Source: Magicicada septendecula
Taxonomy: Eukaryota > Arthropoda > Insecta > Hemiptera > Cicadidae
DNA length: 64,000 nt
Direction: 5' to 3'
NCBI GenBank assembly: GCA_034769895.1
Contig: CM068371.1
Coordinates: 402,581,469-402,645,468 of the forward strand
The translations under genes and the position numbers were made by a program. Numbering within the stretch: position 1 is the first letter of the stretch; every line of letters starts with the position of its first letter. The notes under the pieces are model-generated. The model was given only the letters and a program-made list of their open reading frames with translations, had not been told where the DNA came from and did no database searches. Positions 26,506-37,707 of the stretch are shown here, one piece after another.

Positions 26506-27143
26506 GCTAATAGTTCCGAGTGAGTACCTGTGCTCTGGCAGCCACAAAACGTGCAAAAATCGCGTATTTTTGTGTTTCCAAGTAAACTAAAGGTCAAAAC
26601 TAGGTGCGGGGCGATAAATTCACACTGTTTATGTGCAAGTTATAAAAAAAAATGTATAATTACAGCAATACGGCAGTGAAACACAATGCTGTTTTCCAGT
26701 GATCTGCGCAAAAACCGAGTATTATTGAAAAAACGAGTACTAGTGAAAACGAGTTCTGTCACAAAAAAGGAAGACATGTATAGTAACAGACCAAGCCACC
26801 CCGCCTCACTTCGAGTTGTTTTTTTTTTACGTCGATTCACAAAAAGCGAGAAATGTTAGTAGTTAGGTTAGTTTGCATGGTAACCTAACAACGTCAATTT
26901 TACCGTATTTACGTCAAAAGACGTCCTTATTTACCGCGTACGAAGTAAAATTTAGATGTGGATTCTACTTAGACAATGAAAAAAGCGTTTTACATTATTT
27001 GGATCCCATAATTGTTTTTTTGCAAATTTTTGTCCGAATTTTTCGCGTCCGCCCCTAGCCGTAGAATCACAAAAACGCGGTTTTTCAAGTTTTGTGGCAG
27101 CCACACCACAGGTAGTTACTCGTATTTACTCGTAACTATTACT
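26506..27143. mobile_element. MITE-like element with imperfect ~70-bp inverted repeats
   Basis: The left end (from 'TAATAGTTCCGAGTGAGTAC' at 26508 to 'GCGTATTTTTGTG' at 26575) is the reverse complement of the right end (27068-27141). Both share ACCTGTG, GGC[A/T]GCCACAAAAC, and CGCG flanked by T/A runs. The right arm has an extra 10-bp TACTCGTATT-type duplication. The interior of about 490 bp has no open frame of note, so the element looks non-autonomous. No convincing target duplication was found and the superfamily is unknown. Confidence 0.75.
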
Positions 27144-30100
27144 AATTTTTTTCTTTTTTTTTCATCTAAATACGCACGCCCAATCGTCACAAGTATTAGT
27201 GTACATAAACTGGCGTAAGCAACCTCGTTGTAGGAAATATATTCCGAACTTTACGTGTATACATCAGGAGGTAGCTGTTGTGTGTGTTTACGGTAAATAG
27301 GCTACAGACCGTTGTGCCTGGTACGCGCACAACACACTTGCAGTAATTTAAAAGCATCCTTGTTCCAGTTTTGTAGGATTTGAGTGTTTCCTGAATCTGA
27401 TCTGGAATTATCCGATTGCCCTATTTACGAAAACGGTAACTTCCTTGCCTATTTACGCCTCTGTAGGTTTACGTACTACGTTACGTAACACCCGTGATAT
27501 ACTGTTTCCACTTGAAAAGCGTGCCGAAGTGTAGCAATTTCTTTCCGTCAATAAATGTTACGAAACTGTGTGTTAACGGAAGTTTTAGTAAACTCGCGGG
27601 TGGGGTGTAATCGCATGAATAATTCGCCTACAAAATATTTTCAAAACCTGAGTGCTTCCTCAGGGAACTGAATTATATTCGTTATCTGTGTTTGTTCCAT
27701 ATAATTTAATAATATATAGGTAGATGGAATTTGTGTGTTTGTTTATCTAATCTCTTGTGGCCCGTGTGATATCATAACAATATTGAATCGCTTGTAAATT
27801 TGAATGTGTGTGTGTGAATTTATATTCATGTTAGCCTGTCACGCGCTTGCCGTATAATGAATTTCATTTATTATAGTGCGGTGATTTGGGAATTATGTTG
27901 TTGAATTCTGAAATGTGTACTATAAATTTTTACTGTGCATTGTTGGCTATCCCCAGTCATTAATATGTGTATCAGCCGTTTTTATTTGCTATATTTTCTT
28001 TACAACAATTTTTTTCTTGTCCATCTTGTAGAATTATTGGAATTTTAGTGATAAATATAATGAACGACATAATTTATTTGCGTGTTACATGCGACTGTGC
28101 ATTACTTAGGCTATCAGCCGCCCCTCGTTAACATACAATCAAAGAAAATGTTACTCAATAACAATAATATAAATAAACAACGGTGAGTTAAAACATTTTA
28201 TATACAATTGGTTGGAAGGATGTAAAACTGTTAAATGAATAAAATAAGCGACCAACATAAGATTAAAACGATAATTGTAATCAGCGTCGCGGAACGATTT
28301 CGTTTATCTATACAAGGGAATTACATAATGGTTCCTTCCTTACTGACAGTACTGCTGTTCCATACATCTCACTGTTGCCTACAAGAAATATATTATTTCA
28401 TCTATCACAAAGCGACTTTTAATTTTTAGACAATTCTTCTGTAATCTCTGTATAAGTGATAATTTGGTCAGACTGTTTGGCGTTTGTCGTCCGTGTGTCT
28501 ATCTGTCTGTCTGACTGTTTGATGTATGTCTCACGATAACTTTTGAACTTATCAATCGGTTGTCGAAAACTCGGCACGCGTGTCCATGTTTTACTCTACA
28601 GAACCCTGTTATTTTTCATATTGATCCCTCTAAAAATAGGGAAGTGGGAGGCAATAATGTGAGGATGTTAAAATTTTGATAAAGTTACAGAAATTCATGT
28701 GGGGGCTTAAAATTAAAGAGAATTTAACTGATGTCTGAATTCAAGATTAAGTTTTGGAAATTTTTAAATTTTGGGACCCCAGCCTAAAAAAAGAGATCAA
28801 AAATTGGAACAAAAAATGTGAAAATCCAGCAGAGTGTCATACTAAAAGGAATTGTAACCAGAATCCGAGTGTTTCGAATTCGTGGTGTTTATCGCATGAT
28901 TGTGTGATCTGCAATTGTTATATTACTAAAGAAATAGTAGAGGAATGGGGATTTTTGTAATTTTTCACATAATTGAAAACTTATTTAATATCGAAATTGA
29001 TGCAATAATAAGTGTACTTCGTTCCAAATATAGACCGAGTTCTGCACCTCAGGCAGCACACTAGTTGTAAACTGAGAACAGAAAATATACATGTTACTAT
29101 TTTAATAATTAGCTGAACAAAAATAAACACGTGCAAGTGGTAATGTATTTTTCATTGTGGTCCCAAATTGTAAAATTAGGCTAATTTAGTGCTGCCGAAC
29201 AGATCGGCGCCCATAATGTTTGCCCGTGTTACAGTTCTGTTGTTAAGTTTTGCAACTCCCTGCAGATTTACGCTAACGGCTTCAAATATCAAGTGAACAG
29301 CGAAAGGTTATTTCCACCGGAATACAACAGAGTTTGACGTGGCCAGTATTAATTAGAAGTCGAGTTTGATTAGTGCAGCTGAATGCCACTCCTTTTGTTC
29401 ATCACCTCATTTGTTTACACCACCTGTTGTTGTTCCCGATGACAAGAGTGTATATAACGTGCGTATGAATTTCAACAATACATTTTATACTACTAGTCCC
29501 GAATCCCGTTCAAGACTTCACTTTTTTGACATTGGCTCATTTTTTCAGGTTTTTTATTTCATTTTGAAAATTCATTCCCTCTTTTCAATCCCGATTTCCT
29601 CCATCTTGTTATTTTCAGTTTCATGTTTCGAACAAAACGAATCGCCGATCGTCTTCGGGCCAAACGTCAGATCCGCTGGTTCGATAATGAGTTAACTAGT
29701 CTCTCTCTTAGTAAATTTTCGATTCCTCCTTAAACCAGTTTACTCCTTTTGTTATATACTCTTATTATACAGTCAATCAAATGCAAGACTGTTGGTACAG
29801 ATTATTTTATTCTTACCTAAACATGTATTACAGAATATTCTGAGCCTCAATTCTCCACTGAGAATCCACAGGTCTTCACAATTGTGTTGGATGTTTACGA
29901 AAATATAGTCGGTCTGTAGATGCGAACTGTTAATCGTCTGTGTCCTCTCTCTTCTAACAGTGTGGATGCATGTTCTTTGAAATGTGTTTGGCATTTGTTT
30001 CTATAATTACTCTATACAGATTGTGGTGATTCCTTCTCTCATTGTTGGTATTCGGAAGTCTGTGTGTATAACTCTGCCATGTATATATAGTGGTACGTAC

Positions 30101-32395
30101 TATATATTATTGTTATACTGTTACTATACTCTAGATTACTAATAGTGTTGTTCGTGTAGACTTAGGCCTAATGTTGATATCTTTGTAAAATGTCAATGTT
30201 TGAATTGTCACCTGAGGCCCAAAGTAGGATGCCTTACGTTCAAATAGGGTATACAATAATTTTATACAGCATTAGAATGTTTTGTAATGAAAGTTCAGAC
30301 TTCTTCCTAGAATCCAACACATTTGTTGGAATGTCAGGTCCAGTGTTTTCTTTGAATGAGTGAATATGCGAGTTTTCCGCCTCAGTCTGCTGCCAAGCTG
30401 GTTTCCTAAGAATTTGCAATAGCTCCTTGCGATGTGACAACGGGGCGGTTTCTTTTGTCAAAGCGAAGGTAACTTGGGTTGATTTATTTTCATTCTTTTG
30501 TATATGTCAGTACTATTTTGCAAATAAATAAAAGTTAAATTGAAACTTATTTAACGACGTAAAATATGTTGATGGAAAAACTAGAATCACTGTGTCATCA
30601 GCATTGGTTGCTTTATCGTTTGTTCTCTTTCTGATACTGTGATTCTGTAAATACTGAATAAGTCCGAGAATACTACCCAATAGAAATTCTGATTGTATGT
30701 TGCAAAGTGTGACGTATTCTTATTAGATCTGACTTGAAACGTTCTGTGAGTGAAGTATTATTTCAGTAGACCATGTGCTTTGTGTGGGAATGGTCTTTAA
30801 AATTTGTTGAAGCTTACCGAAAGCTCAGCTTAAATGAAAACTATTATTAAGCTAAGCAGTTTGCTTGTGTGGTGGTTCCGTGTTCATTTCTGAACCAAAC
30901 TAGCGTGGCGGTACTAGTTTTTTCGTTTATGATATGTGTTGACCACTTAAGAATTATAAGAAGGCCAATTGGGGGATAGGATTGAAACCAATAAACTTAA
31001 AAGTCGTTTGTTGGCAACGATTCGCTGAAGACATTTACGGACAGCTCATCGAGAAAGAGGTTTGACAAACGTACGCATGTTTAGACTGGTTCTGTGTCCG
31101 CAGTAATTCATATAACATTGATAAATTCTGTAAATTAGAGTAATAATAATGATAGAAACTCGACGTTTCGCTAAAAATTAAATTGTATTTTTGATGTAGA
31201 CACATGAAAGGACATGGTATTTTGTGCTCACTTTAGCATTGTGGTGCACATACTGTTTCATGTAAGAAATCATGTTTTGAGTAATCCACATAATTTGTAC
31301 TCATGGCAGTACGAGCTTCTCCTTAGTCTGATGGATAACGTTAAACCTGTGTGTTGCCGAAGTATGAGGATTCCAGTCCCGCGGGAAGTCTACACGGTGA
31401 TGAGGCGAAGTTTGGGCGCTCTGTTAGCGATCAGGACGACAGGAACCATCCCATTGTGACCTACGTAAGGGTACGCGTTTAGTAGCAGCAGGCCTAGTAG
31501 TCTGACTCTGGCAGTTTACCGCAATTGAATGTTCGTTCTGGCGTCAGAAACAAGCGCCGAGTCGGAGCTTTGTGCACGTGTGTTATTCGTTTGAGTTACA
31601 CTTTCTTATTTTCCTCATGGATACGGAAACACTGATATCAAAAGTTTTAATAAAACCTGAAATTTGGGGTAAGAGACTAAAGGAATATTCCAACCGAGTC
31701 GTTGTAGATGCTTGTTGGCAAAATATAAAAAAGGAAAGGATGTTGCAGATAAGGTGATAGAGAGATTTTGTGGATACCACTTCTCTCTTGTTCAGTAAAC
31801 ACATAGCTTCTTCACGGCTTAACTCCATGACTGTGACTGAATCTGTAATGTTTAGGTGCTTATAATCTGCATTCACTATACGACCCTACCTGCGCTTGAC
31901 GGCGCCGGTTATCGGATGTGACAACCTACGTGCACTGTACGAGTACCCTTAGGACACGGATTGTTGAGCTCAGGACAGTTACATACTCGCGTCCAATTAA
32001 GTATTCAGTTACAGTAAATGATTCGTTAAACAATGTTACCGTTCAGACTTGTTACGTTAACGTTCTTATTCTCCTAGTACTGTAAACTAGTGACGAAAGT
32101 AGTTAAGTTACTAATGACATTCAGTTCAGTGCGACTCATTACGTAGGGAAGGAAGGGCGGTGAACATCGTTAACGAGCAGCGTGATCAGCACGGTCCGTC
32201 ATACTCCGGTAACGACCTGAAAAATTAATGAAGACGCATTAATTAACCATGTTCTAATTTTTTGCATACACTTTTTGTCTTGTAACACGTAAGTATTCGG
32301 TGTCTCGAATCGTGCCAGTTGTATGTAAAAGTTTCGTCTGATACTCACAGAGTGTAGTAGCCGGTTGAAACCTGTCAGTTACCTGTTGTTGTTCA
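27144..32395. other. No gene seen (5 kb)
   Basis: AT-rich. A TGTC/TGTCTG-rich patch lies near 28490-28520 and one TAGGCCTA at 30163. Open frames up to 109 codons (29366-29695) carry no recognisable motif. The segment 31330-31460 is GC-richer, with an uninterrupted frame, but no family match that I can name. Confidence 0.45.
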
Positions 32396-32403
32396 CTTAT
32401 TTT
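32396..32403 (+). repeat. 8-bp target site duplication, left
   Basis: CTTATTTT immediately outside the left inverted repeat; the identical octamer follows the right inverted repeat at 36828-36835. Merlin transposons make 8-9 bp duplications. Confidence 0.85.
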
Positions 32404-32700
32404 GGGTTGTCGGTACTGGACAGGGCCGTGTACCTGCTCGTCCTCTTCACTTCAAGAAAAGTTATTTTTATGGCCACTAAAAAGGTGCATCTATTGTTAA
32501 GAGGGTTTTACAGTAGACTCGTTACTCTGGCCCCGTCCAGAGGATTAAGTGGAATTTTATTCCGTCGCATCCAAATTTAGTCGTTTCGAAAACATTTGTT
32601 TTATTTTTACATATTCATAACAGTGTAACAATTATATTATATTATGTAATATAACAATAATAATTATAATAAGTGATGATTATTTTTATTCATAGGCCTT
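32404..32700 (+). repeat. Merlin left terminal inverted repeat
   Basis: Reverse-complement match to 36541-36827. The outer 175 bp are very similar ('CGGTACTGGACAGGGCCGTG', 'CCCCGTCCAGAGGA', 'ATTTTATTCCGTCG'). The inner part continues through AT-rich sequence to 'TTATTCATAGGCCT', which both copies share. Confidence 0.9.
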
Positions 32701-32929
32701 AAAATATATTCTAACTATCATGATAGTTTACCCTATCGAAACATTGTAAAATATAAAAAAATATAAAATATATTCTCGTAAGAAAGGTATTATTTATTAT
32801 CAATTATATATATATATATATATTGATTTATATATATATATGTATATATTATCATCATCATGATCTTCAGGGATTAAACCAAGGATGGTTTGTTCCGGTC
32901 TCAAATAGCAAAGATTAGAGCTGGTCACT

Positions 32930-33722
32930 AATCTAACTTCCCCGGACGTCCCACACCTCTCCGTCCCCTCGGCTTATAGTTCCATAGTTGTTTCGGGATG
33001 CGGCAGTCATCCATTCGGCAAAGATGTTCCAACCAATTCAGCCGATACTGGGCGATCCTGTCGAGTATACTCATAATGTTCAGTTCCTGCCGTATATCTG
33101 TGTTTCTTCTATGATCATGGATAATATACCCTGCCACGTGCCTGAGAAATCTCATTTCAGCCCCTTGGATGCGACTGGCCTGGCCTTTCGTTAAAGTCCA
33201 ATTCTCAGACCCATAAAGAAGTGTGGGAAGAGCCATTACCTTATAGAATTTTAGGCGTGTTCCTTGCCTTGCTGACTTAAGGTTTCTCCTAATGGTCCCG
33301 CACATAAGGTTGAACTTATGCGACTTATTCACAACGTCGTTGCATGCATCATAAGACACACTGTGGCCCAGGTATTCGAAAATTGCTAACTTGTTCCAGG
33401 ACAGTACCATCTATAACAATTTTTGCCCGTACGGGATCAGTTCCATGAAAATCCATTACCTTGGTCTCACGTGTGGATATCTCCAATCCAGAGTTTTTGC
33501 AGATTCGATTTAACAAATGTATCCCCATCTGCAATCTGTTTTCAGAGTCCGACAGAATAGCCTGATCGTCTCCAAACAACAAAGTGTCAATTGTAGAGTG
33601 ATCAATTATAAAATGTTCTGGAAGACACATCTGCCAGTTTTTATATAACATTGTCAATATATAATTTAAAAAGAGAATGTGATAATGGACACCCTTGTCG
33701 TACTCCACAATTGATCAGGCCA
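32930..33722 (-). pseudogene. 5'-truncated LINE inside the Merlin element
   Basis: On the minus strand, from 33720 down: 'CGVRQGC.LS' (motif before the catalytic site), 'LLFGDDQAILSDSENRLQ' (catalytic motif with Gly where FADDQ is usual), 'NSGLEISTRETKVMDFHG', 'DGTVLEQVSNF', then after one frameshift near 33380 'EYLGHSVSYDACNDVVNK' and 'FYKVMALPTLLYGSENWTLT', ending 'NWLEHLCRMDDCRIPKQLW' and 'RGRRGVGRP'. The reverse transcriptase palm through to the C-terminal tail is present; the endonuclease and fingers are missing. The 3' end has an ATC-repeat tail at 32853-32864. With only one clear frameshift, it is among the better preserved LINE fragments in the window. Confidence 0.9.
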
Positions 33723-34582
33723 ACTCTAGCCTAGAGTACCTAATGCTCATTACATATCTCCATTACAACAGATTCTATTAATGTTATTAATCTTAAACGT
33801 TCTAAACATAAATACAATGAAATAACTAAACTAAAATATAACATTTGATTATTTATAATCCTTATAAAACACAATATAACTCTTTTTAAAAAATTTAGGC
33901 AAATGCCAGTATTCAATGCCTAACATACCTTTCTTATTATTCTAATAAACAATCATTAAACATTTTTTATCTTTATATAACATTTTTCTTCTTTAACAAC
34001 AAACAACTATAATTATTTCTTTTAACATGTATTAGTCTATTTTTATTATACTTGGGTGTATACTATTGTTCACCATTTATTATAATATTCATAGTTTCTA
34101 TAGTTATTCATCTAAAGTCATTACTGTCCACATCACTTTTCTTCTCCAACTAATCACACACTTTATTTCACCCTAGGTAACATTGTACCTTTATTATATA
34201 TTAATTCTATTCTTTTATTCTATTACCATAATTGTTTTTATCTTTAACTTATTCACATTCAATTATTTAACGTTTACATAAACTATTTTTATTTTACAAT
34301 TCAACTTATCATTTATAGCTTTGTACTTCCACATTGGCAACATTATCATAATCTTTTTTTAAAAAATAGGGTAGTATAATTCATGATTTTAATTACGTTC
34401 CTCAATCACTTTTCCAATCAATTGGGTAATGTCATAGTCATAGTATTTGTCTGTGTTATATGTCGTTATTGGTCTTATTCATCAATTCTGCAGTATACAG
34501 CTTCTCTTTATTATTTCAAACTTGCAAATCTTCTGCTACATTATGTCACGTTACAATAGGCCTACTTGTAAAAATACTAATA
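33723..34582. other. AT-rich filler inside the Merlin element
   Basis: About 860 bp, pyrimidine-rich on the plus strand, without coding signal; TAGGCCTA at 34557. Confidence 0.5.
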
Positions 34583-34700
34583 GGGGTGGGGCGATGGCCG
34601 TCCGCCTACCTGCTTGTACATTTTACTGAAGAGAAGGTTACTTTTACGACCACTTGAAAAGTATGACTATTATTCTGGATGTCTATGTTTATGTAACTTG
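34583..34700 (+). repeat. Third, diverged Merlin-type terminal repeat
   Basis: 'GGGGTGGGGCGATGGCCGTC' followed by 'CCTACCTGCTTGTAC', 'AGAGAAGGTTACTTTTACGA' and 'CCACTTGAAAAG' parallels the outer left repeat in order and spacing (GGGTTGTCGG, GTACCTGCTCGTC, AGAAAAGTTATTTTTATGG, CCACTAAAAAG). It lies just upstream of the transposase, as expected for the left end of a second, related element. No matching right copy was found. Confidence 0.6.
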
Positions 34701-34929
34701 AAGAAGGAGCAAGTTGGTGGAGTAAGAGGCACTCCCCTTCTTCTTCACTCATACAAAGGCATTGCCATTTTTTCTCATAAGTGCAACACGTGCGATACTG
34801 TAAGAATCGGTAGCAGTTATTCAAGTTCATAGTCACAGTCAAATTTTCAAGTTTTAACACTGTTTTCTATGATGTATTTTAAAAGTATTAATTCTTTTAG
34901 AAATTACGTAATGGACAACGGAATAAGAA

Positions 34930-35749
34930 AATGTATCACAGATTGGAAGATTATACGAAACTAAATGTTTGAAGTGTAGTGGTAAAATGTATCTAAATAA
35001 GGGGTGTAATAAAAATCTGATGTAAAGGTGCGGGTGCGGGAGAAACCAATGTAGATCAAAAAAGAATCTGCGAGACAATACGTTTTTTGGCATAGCGTGG
35101 AATCCACCAGAATCGTTATTGTGCGTTTTATTTGCGTGGATTCTTAAATATGCGATTTCTATAATGACAAAAGAAACCGAATTAAATCCGAAAACGATCA
35201 GAAAATTAAAAGTTTCGGAAAATATTAACTGTGTGGTTGCTGGAGAACAGTACAAAAATTGGCGGTATTGGTGAAACAGTGGAAATAGACGAGAGTGCTT
35301 TTGGCAAGAGAAAGTATAAGAGGTGTCGAGTGATGAAGATTCAGTGGAATAGACAGAATGAGTAAAAAATGAATAACTTCTTGAAAGTTTTAAATAAACG
35401 GGATGCTACCACTTTGATGGATGTCATTGAAGAAAACGTTCAGCCTGGAACTACGATAATTACGGACATGTGGAGAGGCTACAATTCTCTACAAAGTAAA
35501 GGTTACACTCATTTGCGAGTTAACTATTCTCAGAACTTGTATGCCGCAGTGACACGAACATCCATACTCAGAACATCGAGAGCCATTGGTCAAAAATGAA
35601 AAGAGACATGAGGCGACGGGTAGGAAGGATGTCGGTGAGTTCCTTTGAATCATATCTAATAGAGTAGGTTTAGAGGAACATGCATTCTACAGATAATGAA
35701 CTGTTCGAGGATTTTTTAAAGGCAATAAACTGTTTTTACCCTTAAAGTA
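34930..35749 (+). pseudogene. Merlin (IS1016-like) DDE transposase, inactivated
   Basis: Merlin transposases cut and rejoin the element ends with a DDE triad. The N-terminus shows a zinc-ribbon-like 'CLKCSGKM' (from 34966) and 'CGCGRNQCRSKKNLRDNTFF'. The first catalytic Asp is in '[18 protein letters not shown]' (35288), the second in 'GTTIITDMWRGYNSL' (35465), and the Glu in 'NIHTQNIESHWSKMKRDMRR' (35578). Stops occur after 'NKNLM' and near 35360. Frameshifts occur before the first Asp and between the second Asp and the Glu. Near 35665 two TAG codons sit where the protein pattern expects Trp, before 'DNELFEDFLKAINCFYP' and the natural stop at 35749. All three catalytic residues remain legible, but no continuous frame does. 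Confidence 0.9.
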
Positions 35750-36100
35750 GCAGTTCCATGTTCCTTAAAAATAAATCAGTTTTAATAAGTTAATCGCTTG
35801 TAGTAAGTAAACTGTATCAAGTGTATTAGTGAACAAACGATTTGTGTTAATTGTAGCAGTAAGCAAATTACATTATCAGAGAATATAAAACGTATTATTG
35901 ATTAACCAATCTGTCTTTAATTGTTTGAGGATTTTTTAAAGGCAATACTGTATTTTTACCCTTAAAGTAGCTGTTACATGTACCTTAAAAATAAATCAGT
36001 TTTAATAAGTTAATCGCTTGTAGTAAGTAAACTGTATCAAGTGTATTAGTGAACAAACGATTTGTGTTAATTATTGATTAGCCAGTCTGTCTTAATTGTA
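35703..36100 (+). repeat. Tandem duplication of the transposase 3' end and following sequence
   Basis: The segment starting 'GAGGATTTTTTAAAGGCAAT' at 35707 recurs at 35927, an offset of 220 bp. Both share 'CTTAAAGTAGC', 'CCTTAAAAATAAATCAGTTT' and 'AATCGCTTGTAGTAAGTAAA'. The second copy lacks about 45 bp present near 35855-35895 in the first. The duplication includes the last residues of the transposase frame. Confidence 0.9.
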
Positions 36101-36540
36101 GGCCTACTACGTAAATTGTACCATTAGAGACTATAAGATTCACTTACCAATTTGTATTAACTGTAATATGGAGATGTAGTATTGTAGTATTTATTTTATA
36201 GCTTCAATGTATTTTTAAATCATATAATATTAGTTTCAGTTTACCACAATTACTAATTCTTTACGATTTTGTTTTTGATAGATTATGTGATTCAGTATAT
36301 ATATCATATGTAAGGACAATTACGGATAGTATTTTTTGTTTTATTTTTAAAAACTTTAACGAGTATAAATTAATAACTCAGTTGTGCAACTATTAACTTC
36401 ACTTCATTTACTGTATTTTGCGTTTTTTTTTTAAACAGTGACTGTTCTCAGGGGCGCAGTCTATGTAAGTTATATCTTTATTAATGTTATATGAATAAAA
36501 TGGAATGTCACTTATCGAAAAATGAAGTAATTATTTTAAT

Positions 36541-36827
36541 GCTAAATTAGGCCTATGAATAAATAATAATCATCATTCTTTATCTATTATTATTATTATT
36601 ATGACATAAAGCGCTGTTACCATTATATAATGATAAAATTAATATTTTTGATCCAACAAATTTATCCGACGGAATAAAATGCCACTTAGTCCTCTGGACG
36701 GGGCCGTGGCAAAGAGTCTACTGTAACCCCCTTAACAATAGATGCTCCTTTTTAGTGGCCATAAAAATAACCTTTCTTGAAGTGAAGGGGACGATCAGGT
36801 ACACGGCCCTGTCCAGTACCGACACCC
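36541..36827 (-). repeat. Merlin right terminal inverted repeat
   Basis: Inverted partner of 32404-32700. It ends 'GTACCGACACCC' directly before the CTTATTTT target duplication. It has a one-base length difference from the left copy near the tip (GTGTCGG versus GTTGTCGG). Confidence 0.9.
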
Positions 36828-36835
36828 CTTATTTT
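36828..36835 (+). repeat. 8-bp target site duplication, right
   Basis: CTTATTTT, identical to 32396-32403. Confidence 0.85.
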
Positions 36836-37089
36836 ATAAAAAGAATGCTTTATTTTCACGGTTATTGGATCCATAAGCACTGACAGAATCGGTCGACACT
36901 GATACATCAATGATTATGTTGTGGCAATAATGTCTGATAATAAATACTGAAATTTATCTGTCGTGTTTGGTCTTTGTCTTCTTCTGCAGTTCTTGTTTTA
37001 ACCAGTATGCCATTGCTGTTGCCACCGTGTTCGTCTTTAGATAGGGTTCACCGTACCTCTTCCGAGAGATGTAGGCCTACGTATATTGT

Positions 37090-37330
37090 ATTGCTGCCTT
37101 CGTAGCCTATTTGTCTGGTGGGCTCTCCATGTTTTCTGTAAATATTAATTCTGTTATCCCCTCTATATTTAATTCATAGTTTATGAATTCACTTCTTTGT
37201 CTGTCGCTTCGTCTCCATCCTTTCACTCTTCTCGAAAATGAAAGGCCTTCGTGGCCTAAATTTTTCTATTGTTTTTCCCTGTCGTAATTTATATTTCTCG
37301 TCCATACAATAATATGAGAACACCGTTGTG
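37090..37330 (-). pseudogene. Possible LINE thumb-region scrap
   Basis: The minus strand shows a 'LILLYGREI' string followed across shifted frames by 'NNRKI.ATKAFHFREE.KD' and 'YLQKTWRAHQT'. This loosely follows the LINE pattern 'LLYGSE.W......RI.A.EM.FLR' to 'Y..NW..H'. Stops are frequent. It is a weak call that rests on order and spacing of short motifs. Confidence 0.35.
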
Positions 37331-37438
37331 AAATGTTAACTTTGTTGTTAATCCGTACGTAGTTCTTTAGATTCTTTTTTATATGTTTAAAAAAATTGTT
37401 ATTTGACTTTTCTTGCACGTATAAATACTTTGTTTAAT

Positions 37439-37504
37439 ATAATATCATGTTACTATGGAAGCCTTTATTTATATGTATAAATACTTCCATAATAACATGA
37501 TATA
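37439..37504. repeat. Hairpin inverted repeat beside GT array
   Basis: 'ATATCATGTTACTATGGAAG' and its near-perfect complement 'CTTCCATAATAACATGATAT' flank a 24-bp AT-rich loop, 8 bp before the GT array. It may be one end of a small foldback element that carries the microsatellite. Confidence 0.8.
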
Positions 37505-37506
37505 AT

Positions 37507-37707
<201 letters not shown>

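Larger units (their letters stand above)
32404..36827 (+). mobile_element. Merlin-type DNA transposon, composite, 4.4 kb
   Basis: The element is bounded by inverted repeats of about 290 bp (32404-32700 and 36541-36827), each starting GGGT(T)GTCGGTACTGGACAGG, and by an 8-bp direct repeat CTTATTTT. It contains a broken IS1016/ISXO2-like DDE transposase (34930-35749). Long inverted repeats, an 8-bp target duplication and this transposase type together identify the Merlin superfamily. Foreign material includes a minus-strand LINE fragment (32930-33722) and a third, diverged copy of the inverted repeat at 34583, which suggests that a related element is nested inside. The transposase is inactivated, so the element is not autonomous now. 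Confidence 0.85.

Noticed and set aside
31214..31459. 81-codon frame in a GC-richer patch
   Set aside because: No splice context, no motif; not distinguishable from chance.
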